DNA of 64,000 nt from Arthrobacter sp. FW306-07-I (GTDB lineage: Bacteria > Actinomycetota > Actinomycetes > Actinomycetales > Micrococcaceae): the NCBI RefSeq assembly GCF_021800405.1, contig NZ_CP084550.1, positions 2,666,001-2,730,000 of the forward strand. Direction: 5' to 3'. Position 1 is the first letter of the stretch. Each line of letters starts with the position of its first letter. The notes under the pieces were generated by a model, which was not told where the DNA came from, did not search any database, and was given only the letters and a program-made list of their open reading frames with translations. The position numbers were made by a program, and so were the translations under genes. Positions 26,902 through 36,249 of the stretch are shown here, piece after piece.

Positions 26902-29900
26902 ATGTTCCGGCTGGCACAGCTTTCCCTGGCGAACCGGGCCCTGATCGCGCTGATCACCGTCTTCGCCTCGGTCTTCGGCGTGATCACGATGTCATCGCTG
27001 AAGCAGGAGCTCATCCCCTCAATTGAGTTCCCGCAGATCACGGTGCTCAGCTCCATGCCGGGCGCATCCCCCGAAGTGGTGGACAAGCAGGTCAGCGGCC
27101 CGCTCGAGAAGGCGCTGAACGGTGTGGAGGGGCTGGAATCCACCTCCTCCACGTCGCGCACCGGCGTCTCCCAGATCACCATGGTGTTCACCTACGGATC
27201 GAACCTGGACCGGGCCCGGAACCAGATCGACCGGGCCATCTCGAACGCAAAGCGGACCCTGCCCAGCGACGTCCAGCCGCAGGCCATCGCCGGCAGCATC
27301 AGCGACTTCCCCATCGTCTTCCTGGCCGTCTCCTCGGACAAGCCGCTCAGCGACCTGAACGCGGACCTGCAGCGCCTCAGCGTGCCCCGGCTGCAGAAGA
27401 TCGACGGTGTCCGCAGCGCCGATGTGACCGGTGGCGCCACCCAGCACATCGAGATCCTCCCCCGGGCTGACGCCATGGCGGCGGCAGGGACAACCCTCAC
27501 CGCCATCCGGGATGCCCTGTCCAACAACGGCGCGCTGATTCCTGCGGGCACCCTCGAGGACCAGGGCAAGACCCTCTCGCTGCAGATCGGCAGCCCGGTG
27601 GATTCCCTGGATGCCATCAAGGCGCTGCCCTTGGCCGGCGCCAAAAATGCCGCGACCATCGGCTCGGTGGCCGACGTCTCGATCAAGGACGACGAACGCA
27701 CCTCCATCACCCGCACCAACGGGGCAGAGACCCTGGCTGTCTCCGTCACCAAGAAGCCCGAGGGCGACACGGTGGCAATTTCGCACGCGGTGCGTGACTC
27801 GCTGAACGAGCTGGAAGCGGAACTGGGCTCCAACGCCAAGTTCACCCCCGTCTTCGACCAGGCACCCTTCATCGAAAAGTCCATCAAGGACCTCACCACC
27901 GAAGGCCTGCTGGGTCTCGGGTTCGCCGTCGCGGTCATCCTGCTGTTCCTGATGTCCGCCCGCTCCACGCTGGTCACGGCAGTGTCCATCCCGTTGTCCC
28001 TGCTGATCACCTTTATCGGGCTGTCGGGCACAGGCTACTCCCTGAACATCCTGACGCTGGGCGCGCTGACCATCGCGATCGGCCGCGTGGTGGACGACTC
28101 GATCGTGGTCATCGAAAATATCAAGCGGCACCTTAGCTACGGTGAGGAAAAGTCGACGGCGATCCTCACCGCCATCCGGGAGGTGGCCGGCGCCATCACG
28201 GCGTCCACCCTGACCACGGTGGCGGTCTTCCTGCCCATCGCCTTCGTCGGCGAGCTTGCCGGCGAGCTGTTCCGGCCGTTTGCCCTGACGGTGACCATGG
28301 CGCTGCTGGCCTCGCTGCTGGTTTCCCTCACCATCGTTCCGGTGCTCGCCTACTGGTTCCTCAAAAACCCCAAGACCGGCTGGGCGCCCGCAGGTTCCGC
28401 GGACGCCCGGCGGATCGCGGAAGAGGCGAAGGCAAAGGCCCACGACGCCGAACAGCGCAGCCGCCTGCAGCGCGGCTACCTTCCCATCCTTCGGTCAACC
28501 CAGAAGCACCCGGTCATCACCCTGGTTGCCGCTGTCCTGGTACTCGGTGCCACCGCTGCCATGACCCCGCTGCTGGCCACAAACCTGCTGGGCAGTTCCG
28601 GGCAGAACAGCCTGACGGTCCGCCAGGTGCTGCCGGCCGGAACGAGCCTCGCGGACACGAGTGCCGCCGCCATCCGCCTCGAGGAGGTGCTGCGCGGCAT
28701 CGACGGCATCAAGGACGTCCAGGTGACCTCGGGCAACGCCCAGGCCGGCTTCGCTGCCCTCACCTCCACTGGATCCTCCAACTCCACCTTCACCGTGGTC
28801 ACGGATGAAAAGGCCGACCAGGAACGGCTCCAGGACACCGTGCGCTCGGAGCTTGCCAAGGTGCCCGACGCCGGCAAGGTCTCCGTAGGCACCCAGCAGG
28901 GCGGCTTCGGCACCTCCTCCACCGTGGACATCACCCTGAAGGCTGCCACCAGCGGCGACCTGCGGGCCGCCAGCGACACCATGGTCGCCGCCATGACCGG
29001 AGTGCCCGGCACCAGCGAAGTGGCCAGCAACCTTGCCGCCAGCAACCCCGTGGTACAGGTCAAGGTGGACCGGGCCAAAGCCACGGCCGCCGGCCTGAAC
29101 GAGGAACAGGTGGCCGGGGTCCTGGCATCCACCATCAGCCCCATCCCGGCCGGGACCGTGCGGATCGACACCAACGACTTCCCCGTCCGGATCGGCCAGG
29201 GCACCAAGTTCACCAGCATTGACGCGGTCCGGAACATCCCGTTGCCTGCCGGCGGCCGTCCGGTGACGCTGGGCAGCATCGCCACCGTGGAGCAGGTGGA
29301 CGTCCCCGTCTCCATCACCGCCAGCAACGGTGAGCGCACCGCCAAGGTGTCCATCACGCCGTCGGGCTCCAACCTGGGCGCCGTGAACGGCGAAGTCCAG
29401 AAGCGCCTGGCCGATGTCCAGCTGCCGCCGGGGGTCACCGCCACGATCGGAGGCGCCACCACCCAGCAGGCCGAATCCTTCCGGCAGCTGGGCCTGGCCC
29501 TGCTGGCCGCCATCGCCATTGTGTACGTGATCATGGTGGCCACCTTCAAGTCCCTCATCCAGCCGCTGATCCTGCTGGTCTCGGTTCCGTTCGCGGCCAC
29601 CGGTGCCGTGGCCCTGCTCCTGCTCACCGGAGTGCCCCTGGGACTGCCGTCACTGATCGGCATGCTGATGCTGGTGGGCATCGTGGTCACCAACGCGATC
29701 GTGCTGATCGACCTGATCAACCAGTACCGTCAGCCGCGCGACGGCCGGCCCGGCATGAACGTGGCGGATGCCATCACCAACGGAGCAAGGCAACGCCTGC
29801 GGCCCATCCTGATGACGGCGCTGGCCACCGTGTTCGCCCTGACCCCCATGGCCTTGGGCCTCACCGGCGGTGGCGGCTTCATCTCGCAGCCGCTGGCGGT

Positions 29901-30141
29901 GGTGGTCATCGGCGGCCTGGTGTCCTCCACCGCCCTGACCCTGATCCTGGTCCCCGTGCTGTACCGCCTGGTGGAGGGGCGGCGGGAGAAGAAGGCACTG
30001 CTGAAGGACCTGCAGGCCCGTCCGGAGGCCAGCGTGAAGACGGGCCCGGGTTCCGACGTCGACGCGGAGTTCCGGGACTGGACCACCGGCCAGGTTCCCA
30101 AGGTCAGCGGCCGCCGCGCGGCCCCCGGCGGCGCCGAATAG
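26902..30141 (+). CDS. RND-superfamily efflux transporter (AcrB/SwrC-like)
   Basis: A 1079-residue proton-driven exporter with the full RND layout: TM1 at the N-terminus, a porter domain of about 300 residues, TM2-6, an insert with a charged linker (AKAKAHDAEQRSRLQ), TM7, a second porter domain and TM8-12. TM4 carries the proton-relay aspartates in GRVVDDSIVVIENI. No periplasmic adaptor or outer-membrane partner is encoded nearby, as in other Gram-positive members such as SwrC. The ATG follows AGGAG at 7 bases. Substrates unknown, probably amphiphiles or drugs. Confidence 0.88.
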   Translation: MFRLAQLSLANRALIALITVFASVFGVITMSSLKQELIPSIEFPQITVLSSMPGASPEVVDKQVSGPLEKALNGVEGLESTSSTSRTGVSQITMVFTYGSNLDRARNQIDRAISNAKRTLPSDVQPQAIAGSISDFPIVFLAVSSDKPLSDLNADLQRLSVPRLQKIDGVRSADVTGGATQHIEILPRADAMAAAGTTLTAIRDALSNNGALIPAGTLEDQGKTLSLQIGSPVDSLDAIKALPLAGAKNAATIGSVADVSIKDDERTSITRTNGAETLAVSVTKKPEGDTVAISHAVRDSLNELEAELGSNAKFTPVFDQAPFIEKSIKDLTTEGLLGLGFAVAVILLFLMSARSTLVTAVSIPLSLLITFIGLSGTGYSLNILTLGALTIAIGRVVDDSIVVIENIKRHLSYGEEKSTAILTAIREVAGAITASTLTTVAVFLPIAFVGELAGELFRPFALTVTMALLASLLVSLTIVPVLAYWFLKNPKTGWAPAGSADARRIAEEAKAKAHDAEQRSRLQRGYLPILRSTQKHPVITLVAAVLVLGATAAMTPLLATNLLGSSGQNSLTVRQVLPAGTSLADTSAAAIRLEEVLRGIDGIKDVQVTSGNAQAGFAALTSTGSSNSTFTVVTDEKADQERLQDTVRSELAKVPDAGKVSVGTQQGGFGTSSTVDITLKAATSGDLRAASDTMVAAMTGVPGTSEVASNLAASNPVVQVKVDRAKATAAGLNEEQVAGVLASTISPIPAGTVRIDTNDFPVRIGQGTKFTSIDAVRNIPLPAGGRPVTLGSIATVEQVDVPVSITASNGERTAKVSITPSGSNLGAVNGEVQKRLADVQLPPGVTATIGGATTQQAESFRQLGLALLAAIAIVYVIMVATFKSLIQPLILLVSVPFAATGAVALLLLTGVPLGLPSLIGMLMLVGIVVTNAIVLIDLINQYRQPRDGRPGMNVADAITNGARQRLRPILMTALATVFALTPMALGLTGGGGFISQPLAVVVIGGLVSSTALTLILVPVLYRLVEGRREKKALLKDLQARPEASVKTGPGSDVDAEFRDWTTGQVPKVSGRRAAPGGAE

Positions 30142-30160
30142 GGCCCCGTCCCGCCAAGGC

Positions 30161-30189
30161 ATGCCCGTACCGCCCTGCGGTGCGGGCAT
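30161..30189 (+). terminator. Terminator after the RND gene
   Basis: A 13-bp stem with one U-G pair (30161-30173 with 30177-30189) and a CCT loop, 20 bases after the stop. Confidence 0.7.
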
Positions 30190-30263
30190 CGCTCTTTAAC
30201 AAAGGATCCGATGCTGGACCTGGGCCGGGAATAATCACCGCCGCTTGGCGTTACAGAAGGCGA

Positions 30264-30281
30264 TAGATGCAAATGCATCTA
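30264..30281. promoter_or_regulatory. MarR-type operator upstream of the flavin oxidoreductase
   Basis: Perfect 7-bp arms TAGATGC and GCATCTA around AAAT, about 55 bases before the start codon. The size and symmetry suit a MarR dimer, and a MarR gene is the next-but-one gene. Confidence 0.6.
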
Positions 30282-30335
30282 AATTGGTCTAGAGTGGAAC
30301 CAAGCCAGCAAGTCCAGGAACGGAAAGGCATTGTC

Positions 30336-31445
30336 ATGCAGATCGGTGTTTTCAGCGTCAGCGACATCACCACGGACCCCACCACGGGCCGCACCCCCAC
30401 CGAGCACGAACGTATCAAGGCCTCGGTGGCCATCGCCAAAAAGGTCGAGGAAATCGGCATGGATGTCTACGCCCTGGGCGAGCACCATAACCGGCCCTTC
30501 TTCTCCTCCTCCCCCACCACCACCCTGGCCTATATCGCAGCACAGACCGAGCGGATCATCCTCTCCACGGCCACCACGCTGATCACCACGAACGACCCCG
30601 TGAAGATCGCCGAGGACTTCGCCATGCTCCAGCACCTCGCGGACGGGCGCGTGGACCTGGTCCTGGGCCGCGGCAACACCGCCCCCGTGTACCCCTGGTT
30701 CGGCAAGAACATCCAGGACGGCGTGGAGTTGGCCATCGAAAACTACAGCCTCCTGCGCAAGCTCTGGGATGAGGACACCGTCAACTGGTCCGGCAAGTTC
30801 CGCACCCCGCTGCAGAACTTCACCTCGACGCCCCGGCCGCTGGACGGCGTGGCGCCCTTCGTATGGCACGGTTCCATCCGCACCCCGCAGATTGCCGAGG
30901 TTGCGGCCTACTTTGGTGACGGTTTCTTCGCCAACAACATCTTCTGGCCCAAGGAGCACTACCAGCAGCTGATCGGCCTGTACCGCGAGCGGTACGAACA
31001 CTACGGCCACGGCAAGGCGGACCAGGCCATTGTGGGCCTCGGGGGCCAGTTCTTTATGCGGAAGAACTCCCAGGACGCCGTGAAGGAATTCCGGCCGTAC
31101 TTCGACAACGCCCCCGTCTACGGCCACGGGCCGTCCCTGGAGGACTTCACCTCGCAGACCCCGCTGACCGTGGGCAGCCCCCAGGAGGTCATCGAAAAGA
31201 CCCTGACGTTCCGCGAGTACTTCGGTGACTACCAGCGCCAGCTGTTCCTGATCGACCATGCCGGCCTGCCGCTGAAAACCGTGCTGGAACAGCTGGACCT
31301 GTTCGGCGAGGAAGTCCTGCCCGTCCTGCGCAAGGAGTACGCGGCCCTCAAGCCCGCACACGTCCCGGAGCCGCCCACCCACGCCGGCCGCGTGGCGGCC
31401 CTGCTGGCATCGCAGGATGCCGCAGAAGCCACCTCGGAGGCGTAA
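30336..31445 (+). CDS. LLM-class flavin-dependent oxidoreductase
   Basis: A luciferase-like TIM-barrel monooxygenase of 369 residues using reduced FMN or F420. The family is shown by GEHHNRPFFSSSPTTTLAYIAAQTERI near residue 50 and DLVLGRGNTAPVYPWFG. The ATG at 30336 follows GGAAAGG; an in-frame start 23 codons earlier lies in the operator and is rejected. The stop codon overlaps the MarR start by one base (TAATG), so the two genes are translationally coupled. The substrate is unknown; relatives act on aldehydes, aromatic compounds or xenobiotics. Confidence 0.88.
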   Translation: MQIGVFSVSDITTDPTTGRTPTEHERIKASVAIAKKVEEIGMDVYALGEHHNRPFFSSSPTTTLAYIAAQTERIILSTATTLITTNDPVKIAEDFAMLQHLADGRVDLVLGRGNTAPVYPWFGKNIQDGVELAIENYSLLRKLWDEDTVNWSGKFRTPLQNFTSTPRPLDGVAPFVWHGSIRTPQIAEVAAYFGDGFFANNIFWPKEHYQQLIGLYRERYEHYGHGKADQAIVGLGGQFFMRKNSQDAVKEFRPYFDNAPVYGHGPSLEDFTSQTPLTVGSPQEVIEKTLTFREYFGDYQRQLFLIDHAGLPLKTVLEQLDLFGEEVLPVLRKEYAALKPAHVPEPPTHAGRVAALLASQDAAEATSEA

Positions 31446-31918
31446 TGGCCGCGGGAGGAACGGAATCACCGGTGCGGCTTGCGGCCGAAGCCTGGGAATC
31501 ACTGTTCCGGGCCCAGGTTGCCGTGATGCGGAAGCTGCAGTCCGCACCGGCATTCCGGAAGGTGGCACTCAATGAGTACGACGTCCTGTTTACGCTCTCC
31601 CGCTGCCCGTCCGGCTGGCTGCGGCTAAACGAGCTCAACGACAACGTCCTGTTGAGCCAGTCCAGCCTGAGCAGGCTGGTGGAGCGGCTCGAAAAGCGGG
31701 GGCTGGTAGCCAGGATGCCCGCGCCGGAGGACGGCCGGGGCGTACTGCTGAAGCTGACCGACGAAGGGCGGGAGCTGCAGAAGGAGATCGGCCGCGAGCA
31801 CGTGCGGGACATCTCGGCGCTGGTGGGTCCCGCCCTGACGGCCGCCGAGCAAAAGGAACTGATGCGGCTTACGGACAAACTGCGGAACTCTCTGGGGCCT
31901 CTGCCGCGGAAGCGCTAG
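31445..31918 (+). CDS. MarR-family regulator paired with the flavin oxidoreductase
   Basis: A 157-residue winged-helix repressor: LNELNDNVLLSQSSLSRLVERLEKRGL is the recognition-helix region and MPAPEDGRGVLLKLTDEG the wing. It is encoded in one transcript with the oxidoreductase and probably autoregulates through the palindrome at 30264-30281. The inducer is unknown. The last three bases overlap the stop codon of the convergent transglutaminase-like gene. Confidence 0.88.
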   Translation: MAAGGTESPVRLAAEAWESLFRAQVAVMRKLQSAPAFRKVALNEYDVLFTLSRCPSGWLRLNELNDNVLLSQSSLSRLVERLEKRGLVARMPAPEDGRGVLLKLTDEGRELQKEIGREHVRDISALVGPALTAAEQKELMRLTDKLRNSLGPLPRKR

Positions 31919-32721
31919 CCGAGCTGGACCAGCCGGGCGGGATCCTCGGCCGGCAGGTCACCGTTGACCACCGCGGTGACGCGCAGCTGGTTCAGCACCA
32001 GGCTGCCGCTCACCGTGGACAGGAAGGCCGTGTCCGACGAGTCGCGGCCGGCAGTGATGCGCAGCATCGACTCCCGCGGGGCCAGCCCCGTGGGGTCGAT
32101 GATGTGCCAGGCGCCCTCCACATAGGCTTCCGCCACGGCATGGAAATCCATGGGATTCAGGCCGGGGGCGTAGACGGCCGCCAAGCGGGCGGGGATGTCC
32201 TTGGAACGGAGCAGCGCGATGGCGAGGTGGGCGAAGTCCCGGCAGACACCACGCCTGCTGAGCAGGGTTTCCACCGCACCGTCGGTGCCGCGGGAGGAGC
32301 CGCTGATGTACCGCAGTTCACCGTTGACCCAGTTGCGGACGGCGTGGACCAGGTCCGCGCCCTGAACGCCCTCGAACTCGGCGTACGACGTGGGCAGGAG
32401 CCGGTCCGATTCGGCGTAGCGGCTTGGCCGCACGTACCGGATCCGGTCTGCCAGGCTGGCCTCTTCCGGCACGCCCCGCCCGGTCACCGTGGCGGAGTAT
32501 TCCACCGTGACATCGGTGGGCTCGGCGAACTCCATGTAGTGGAACCGGCCGCCGTGGTGGTCCGAAACATCCGTGAGCGGAACGTCCGCTCCGCCTGCAG
32601 TCACGGACAGTGATTCCTCGAATGACGAGTAGCCGCTGTTCCTCGCTACGGCGATGGCCATGGCCACCTTGGTGTTGGCGATGGTCCTGAAAACCAGGCG
32701 TGCGGAAACAGAGCGTTCCAT
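31915..32721 (-). CDS. Transglutaminase-like cysteine protease family protein
   Basis: A 268-residue cytoplasmic protein with a transglutaminase core. The catalytic triad is visible as Cys in SRRGVCRDFAHL, His in MDFHAVAEAYV and Asp in HIIDPTGLAPR. An N-terminal beta-rich region (about 100 residues, the transglut_N-like part) precedes it. No signal peptide is seen. The start ATG follows GGAGAGA. In many actinobacteria such proteins sit with circularly permuted ATP-grasp and alpha-E genes; those are absent here. Substrate unknown. Confidence 0.85.
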   Translation of the reverse strand: MERSVSARLVFRTIANTKVAMAIAVARNSGYSSFEESLSVTAGGADVPLTDVSDHHGGRFHYMEFAEPTDVTVEYSATVTGRGVPEEASLADRIRYVRPSRYAESDRLLPTSYAEFEGVQGADLVHAVRNWVNGELRYISGSSRGTDGAVETLLSRRGVCRDFAHLAIALLRSKDIPARLAAVYAPGLNPMDFHAVAEAYVEGAWHIIDPTGLAPRESMLRITAGRDSSDTAFLSTVSGSLVLNQLRVTAVVNGDLPAEDPARLVQLG

Positions 32722-32792
32722 GTCTCTCCAGGGGTGTTGGGGGCGGACGGAAAGTCGCCTGCCCCGGCACCTGGTAAGTGCGGGCAGCGGGA

Positions 32793-33617
32793 CTAGTTCT
32801 TGACCTTCAGCGACATTAGCATCCGCTGCACGTTGGCGAAGTCACTGCTCTCGTTGACGTACTGTGCGGCCTGGCCCAGGGTGTCGAAGGCCTTGGCCGG
32901 AGCCACCTTCTCGTCCGGAGCGAAGGCCTTAAGCGCCACCAGGTCGCCGAAGGAGTAGTCTCCCTTGCCTGCGGGGCCGCGCACCACATTTCGCAGCTCG
33001 CAGGCCTTCCCGTCCGCTCCGCCCACCAGGTTGGTGATGCCATAGGAGCCGAAGTAGCGGTAGCCCTGGATCACCCGGTAGACCATCCGCGGCGGGATGG
33101 TTCCCTCCCCGCCCTGCGCGGCGAGCTCGAAGGGTACGCTGCTGATCACCGTATACGGGTGCTTTGCGCTGTCCGGGCAGTCACCGGACGACGGCGGGAG
33201 TCCCGTTCTGAGCGCGGCAACGAATGTTCCGTCGGGCTTCTTCACGTCAACCTTCAGGCCGCCGGGAAGGACGCCCTCCTCCGGTGGTACGGACTGGGCG
33301 ATCCAGTCCGCCGGCAGGTCGAAGCTGACTGTCTTGGCGGAATCGGAGAACGTCTTCCAGGCAGCGGCGGTGGCAGCGCCCTGCGGCCCGGCAGACGTTG
33401 CGGAGGTGGATGAGGGGCTGCTGCCGCTTGCTCCGGGTGCCGCTTCCTGCGTTGGGCTGCCCGGCGTCGCCGCCCCGTTCGCAGCCGCTCCCGATGATGC
33501 CGGCTGCGCTGTCCAGCCAGGACTTCCGGCCGGTGTCCCGGAGCAGGCCGCCAGCAGGATTGCGGCGGCAACAAGTGATGCGCCGGAAAGAAGGGTGGAC
33601 GCTGCCTTGCCTGTCAT
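32793..33617 (-). CDS. Hypothetical lipoprotein
   Basis: A 274-residue exported lipoprotein. A signal peptide with lipobox LLAAC (Cys about residue 26) is followed by a Ser/Gly/Ala/Pro linker to about residue 85, then a compact domain with WKTFSDSAKTVSFDLPADWIAQSV, suggestive of a PsbP/Mog1-like beta-sandwich, but I do not recognise the family. The ATG at 33615-33617 is preceded by TAGGCT at exactly 7 bases and by no Shine-Dalgarno, arguing for a leaderless mRNA; the longer frame of 46 extra codons crosses the divergent promoter. It is divergent from the DUF1684 gene. Confidence 0.75.
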   Translation of the reverse strand: MTGKAASTLLSGASLVAAAILLAACSGTPAGSPGWTAQPASSGAAANGAATPGSPTQEAAPGASGSSPSSTSATSAGPQGAATAAAWKTFSDSAKTVSFDLPADWIAQSVPPEEGVLPGGLKVDVKKPDGTFVAALRTGLPPSSGDCPDSAKHPYTVISSVPFELAAQGGEGTIPPRMVYRVIQGYRYFGSYGITNLVGGADGKACELRNVVRGPAGKGDYSFGDLVALKAFAPDEKVAPAKAFDTLGQAAQYVNESSDFANVQRMLMSLKVKN

Positions 33618-33624
33618 GAAAGCC

Positions 33625-33630
33625 AGCCTA
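33625..33630 (-). promoter_or_regulatory. Putative -10 of the leaderless lipoprotein gene
   Basis: TAGGCT followed by GG, with 7 bases to the ATG; identical to the divergent site at 33776-33781. Confidence 0.5.
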
Positions 33631-33775
33631 GCGGCGCTCCGTCCGCTTCCCTGCGCATACGCGGGGGTGTTTTTCGCATTGCTGGCGCCCCCCTCCGCCA
33701 ACCACCTGGGCAGCCCCCAGCCCTGGCACCTGCCCGGCGTGCCGCCGTCGGACATTTACCACCCCGGGCTGGGAC

Positions 33776-33781
33776 TAGGCT
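33776..33781 (+). promoter_or_regulatory. Putative -10 of the leaderless DUF1684 gene
   Basis: TAGGCT, 7 bases before the ATG at 33789; no Shine-Dalgarno. Confidence 0.5.
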
Positions 33782-33788
33782 GGAAGCT

Positions 33789-34466
33789 ATGGCGGAAGAG
33801 CAGAACGGCGCAGCTGAAGACAATCCCGCGGACACCTCCGCCCTGAACATGTCCGCCGTGGACGTCGCCGACTGGCGTCTGCGGACCTTTGCGCTGTACG
33901 ACGCCGTCCGCCGGATCTCCGCGGAGAGCCCGTCCGAGGCGCACTCATACTGGCGCCACCAGCGGGACCTGATGTTCGCCACGCACCCCGCATCCGCGCT
34001 GACTGCCGCGGACAAGGCACGGTTCTCCGGCCTGAAGACTGCCGACTACGATCCCATCTACCGCTTCCACGTCCCGTTGACCAAGGAAGGCGCCGGCCGG
34101 GAATTGAGCGTGGACACGGGGACCGACGGCGTGGTCCACCTTGTCCGTCTGGGCACCTTCGATCTTCCGGAAATGGGCCAGCTGGGGGTATGGAAGATCC
34201 ACGGCTACGGCGGCGGCATCTTCGTTCCGTTCCGGGATGCCACGGCCGGGCAGCCGGGCGGAAGTTACGGGGCCGGCCGCTACCTGCTGGACACCATCAA
34301 GGGTGCCTTCCACGGTGTCAACGGCAGCGGTCCCGACGCCACCTTCGTCCTGGACTTCAATTTCGCCTACAACCCATCCTGCGCCTACAACGAGGCATGG
34401 GCCTGTCCCCTGCCCGGACCGTCCAACCGGCTGGCAGTGGACATCCCCGTGGGCGAGCTGTACTGA
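33789..34466 (+). CDS. DUF1684 domain protein
   Basis: A soluble 225-residue protein. Residues 25-65 resemble the family's N-terminal helix (WRLRTFALYDAVRRI, FATHPASALTAADKARFSGL) and the C-terminal half holds the DUF1684 hallmark: GGIFVPFRDATAG, YGAGRYLLDTIKGA and LDFNFAYNPSCAYNEAWACPLP. The conserved Asn-Pro-Cys and Cys-Pro pattern hints at a metal or redox site, but no activity is established to my knowledge. Cytoplasmic. Confidence 0.82.
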   Translation: MAEEQNGAAEDNPADTSALNMSAVDVADWRLRTFALYDAVRRISAESPSEAHSYWRHQRDLMFATHPASALTAADKARFSGLKTADYDPIYRFHVPLTKEGAGRELSVDTGTDGVVHLVRLGTFDLPEMGQLGVWKIHGYGGGIFVPFRDATAGQPGGSYGAGRYLLDTIKGAFHGVNGSGPDATFVLDFNFAYNPSCAYNEAWACPLPGPSNRLAVDIPVGELY

Positions 34467-34552
34467 CCTGTGGCGGGTCTTTCCCTGCGCCCTGCGCGCC
34501 ATCCGTCCGCGTTCACGGCCTGCTGCACTGACCATGCTGCGGGTGCGGCCGC

Positions 34553-35041
34553 GTGAGGGAGGAAACGTCAGCACCCCCAGGACCGGAGACCACCACCCGG
34601 CGCCTTCCCGCCACCAGGCACTACCGGGGGATCCTGCGCTTTCCGGTCGTCCGCCAGCTGATCCGGTTCTCCGGTGTAGGCGTCATCTGCACGGCCGCAT
34701 CCCTGGGGATCTACGCGCTGCTGCGGCCCTGGCTTGGCGCCCAGCTGGCCAACGCGGTGGCGCTGATCCTCACATCCCTGCTGAACACGGCACTGAACCG
34801 GCGGCTGACCTTCAAGATCGCGGGCCAGCAACGCCGCACGCGGGATCACCTCAACGGCCTGGTGGTGATCGGCGTGGCCCTGGTAATCACCGGCAGCAGC
34901 CTGGGCGTACTGCACTGGTTCAACCCGGCCGCCACGGTAGGGGACGAACTCGTGGCCACCACGCTGTCCGGGTTCCTGGCCACGGCGGTGCGGTTCAGCA
35001 TGCTGCGGCACTGGATCTTCCGCCGGGCACGGCACCGCTGA
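34553..35041 (+). CDS. GtrA-family membrane protein
   Basis: A 162-residue protein with four predicted membrane spans (roughly residues 40-58, 62-80, 100-120, 130-150). The GtrA signature is seen in RQLIRFSGVGVICTAASLGIYALLR, LILTSLLNTALNRRLTF and AVRFSMLRHWIF. Members flip or help transfer polyprenyl-linked sugars, or modify cell-wall glycans. The GTG at 34553 is the only usable start in frame; a GGGAGG just after it is oddly placed, so the true start may differ. No glycosyltransferase gene adjoins. Confidence 0.8.
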   Translation: MREETSAPPGPETTTRRLPATRHYRGILRFPVVRQLIRFSGVGVICTAASLGIYALLRPWLGAQLANAVALILTSLLNTALNRRLTFKIAGQQRRTRDHLNGLVVIGVALVITGSSLGVLHWFNPAATVGDELVATTLSGFLATAVRFSMLRHWIFRRARHR

Positions 35042-35058
35042 TTGCACGGCACCGCTGA
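35027..35058 (+). repeat. 15-bp direct repeat across the gtrA-family stop codon
   Basis: GCACGGCACCGCTGA occurs at 35027-35041, ending in the stop codon, and again at 35044-35058 after two bases. Confidence 0.7.
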
Positions 35059-35075
35059 CCCGGAGGCCGGGACGG

Positions 35076-36242
35076 TCAGGAGCGCTGGCCCGTGCCCAGG
35101 GTCTTGACGCTGCCGACTGCCGCCTGGACGGCAACCGCTGCAGCGTCCAGGTCCTCCTGCGTCACTGAAGCATCGAAACTGAATCGGACAGCGGTCTGGG
35201 CCACCTCGGCGGAAATCCCCATGGCGGTGAGTACGGGCGACGGCGCATCGGACCCGGCAGCGCAGGCCGAGCCGCTGGAGCAGACCACGCCGCGCCGTTC
35301 CAGTTCCAGGAGAACCGACTCACCGCTGGTTCCGGGAAAGCAGAACGAGGCCACCGACGGGAGGCGTTCCGAGTGGTGGCCGGTGAGGACGGCGTCGGGC
35401 ACTCCTGCCAGCACGGCGCCGATGAACCCGTCACGCAGTGCTTCCACCCGTGCCTGCTGCTCCGCTTGGCGGTCCTGGGCAAGCGTGAGGGCAGTAGCCA
35501 GCCCCACCGCCCCTGCCACATTTTCGGTGCCGGAACGGCGGCCCCGCTCCTGGCCGCCGCCGTGGATGACCGGTTCCAGCCGGGTGCGGCTCCGGACAAA
35601 CAGTGCGCCGCAGCCTTTCGGTGCGCCGAGCTTGTGCCCGGAGATGCTCATGGCGTCCACGCCCAGGAATCTGGTGTCCAGCGGCAGCCATCCGGCGGCC
35701 TGGACGGCGTCGGTATGGAACGGGATGCCCCGGACATGGGCGAGTTCCGTTAGCGCGGGGATGGGCTGGACGGTTCCCACCTCGTTGTTGGCGTACATGA
35801 TGCTCACCAGGGCGGTTTCCGGACGCAACACGGCTGCCAAGGCCTCCGGCGTGACACGGCCGGCGGCGTCCACCGGCACCACGTCCACGGTAAAGCCGTG
35901 GAAGCGTTCCAGGTACCGCGCGGATTCCTCCACGGCAGGATGCTCGACGGCGCTGATCACCACCCGGTCCAGCTGCGGGTTTTTCGCCTGCCGGGCCAGG
36001 GCGATTCCCTTGACGGCCAGGTTGTCCGCCTCGGTACCGCCGGAGGTAAACACCACCTCGCCCTGCCGGCAGCCAAGGACCCCCGCCACGGTTGACCGCG
36101 CCCCCGCAAGCGCCGCGGCGGCCGACTCACCGAGGGTGTGGTGGCTGGACGGGTTCCCGAACCCGCCGGTGAGGTGGGGCCACATGGCGTCCAGCACTTC
36201 CCGGCGGACGGGGGTGGTGGCGGCGGCGTCAAGGAAGATCAC
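35076..36242 (-). CDS. Cysteine desulfurase of the NAD operon
   Basis: PLP enzyme supplying sulfur, most likely for the NadA iron-sulfur cluster. The 388 residues match the NifS/IscS group: VEHPAVEES (cofactor histidine), the PLP lysine in SISGHKLGAPKGC, and the active-site cysteine in VVCSSGSACAAGS. It starts with GTG 7 bases after the nadC stop and is last in NUDIX-nadA-nadB-nadC-desulfurase. A housekeeping role in general Fe-S or tRNA thiolation cannot be excluded, but the operon favours NAD synthesis. Confidence 0.9.
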   Translation of the reverse strand: MIFLDAAATTPVRREVLDAMWPHLTGGFGNPSSHHTLGESAAAALAGARSTVAGVLGCRQGEVVFTSGGTEADNLAVKGIALARQAKNPQLDRVVISAVEHPAVEESARYLERFHGFTVDVVPVDAAGRVTPEALAAVLRPETALVSIMYANNEVGTVQPIPALTELAHVRGIPFHTDAVQAAGWLPLDTRFLGVDAMSISGHKLGAPKGCGALFVRSRTRLEPVIHGGGQERGRRSGTENVAGAVGLATALTLAQDRQAEQQARVEALRDGFIGAVLAGVPDAVLTGHHSERLPSVASFCFPGTSGESVLLELERRGVVCSSGSACAAGSDAPSPVLTAMGISAEVAQTAVRFSFDASVTQEDLDAAAVAVQAAVGSVKTLGTGQRS

Positions 36243-36249
36243 GGCAGCC

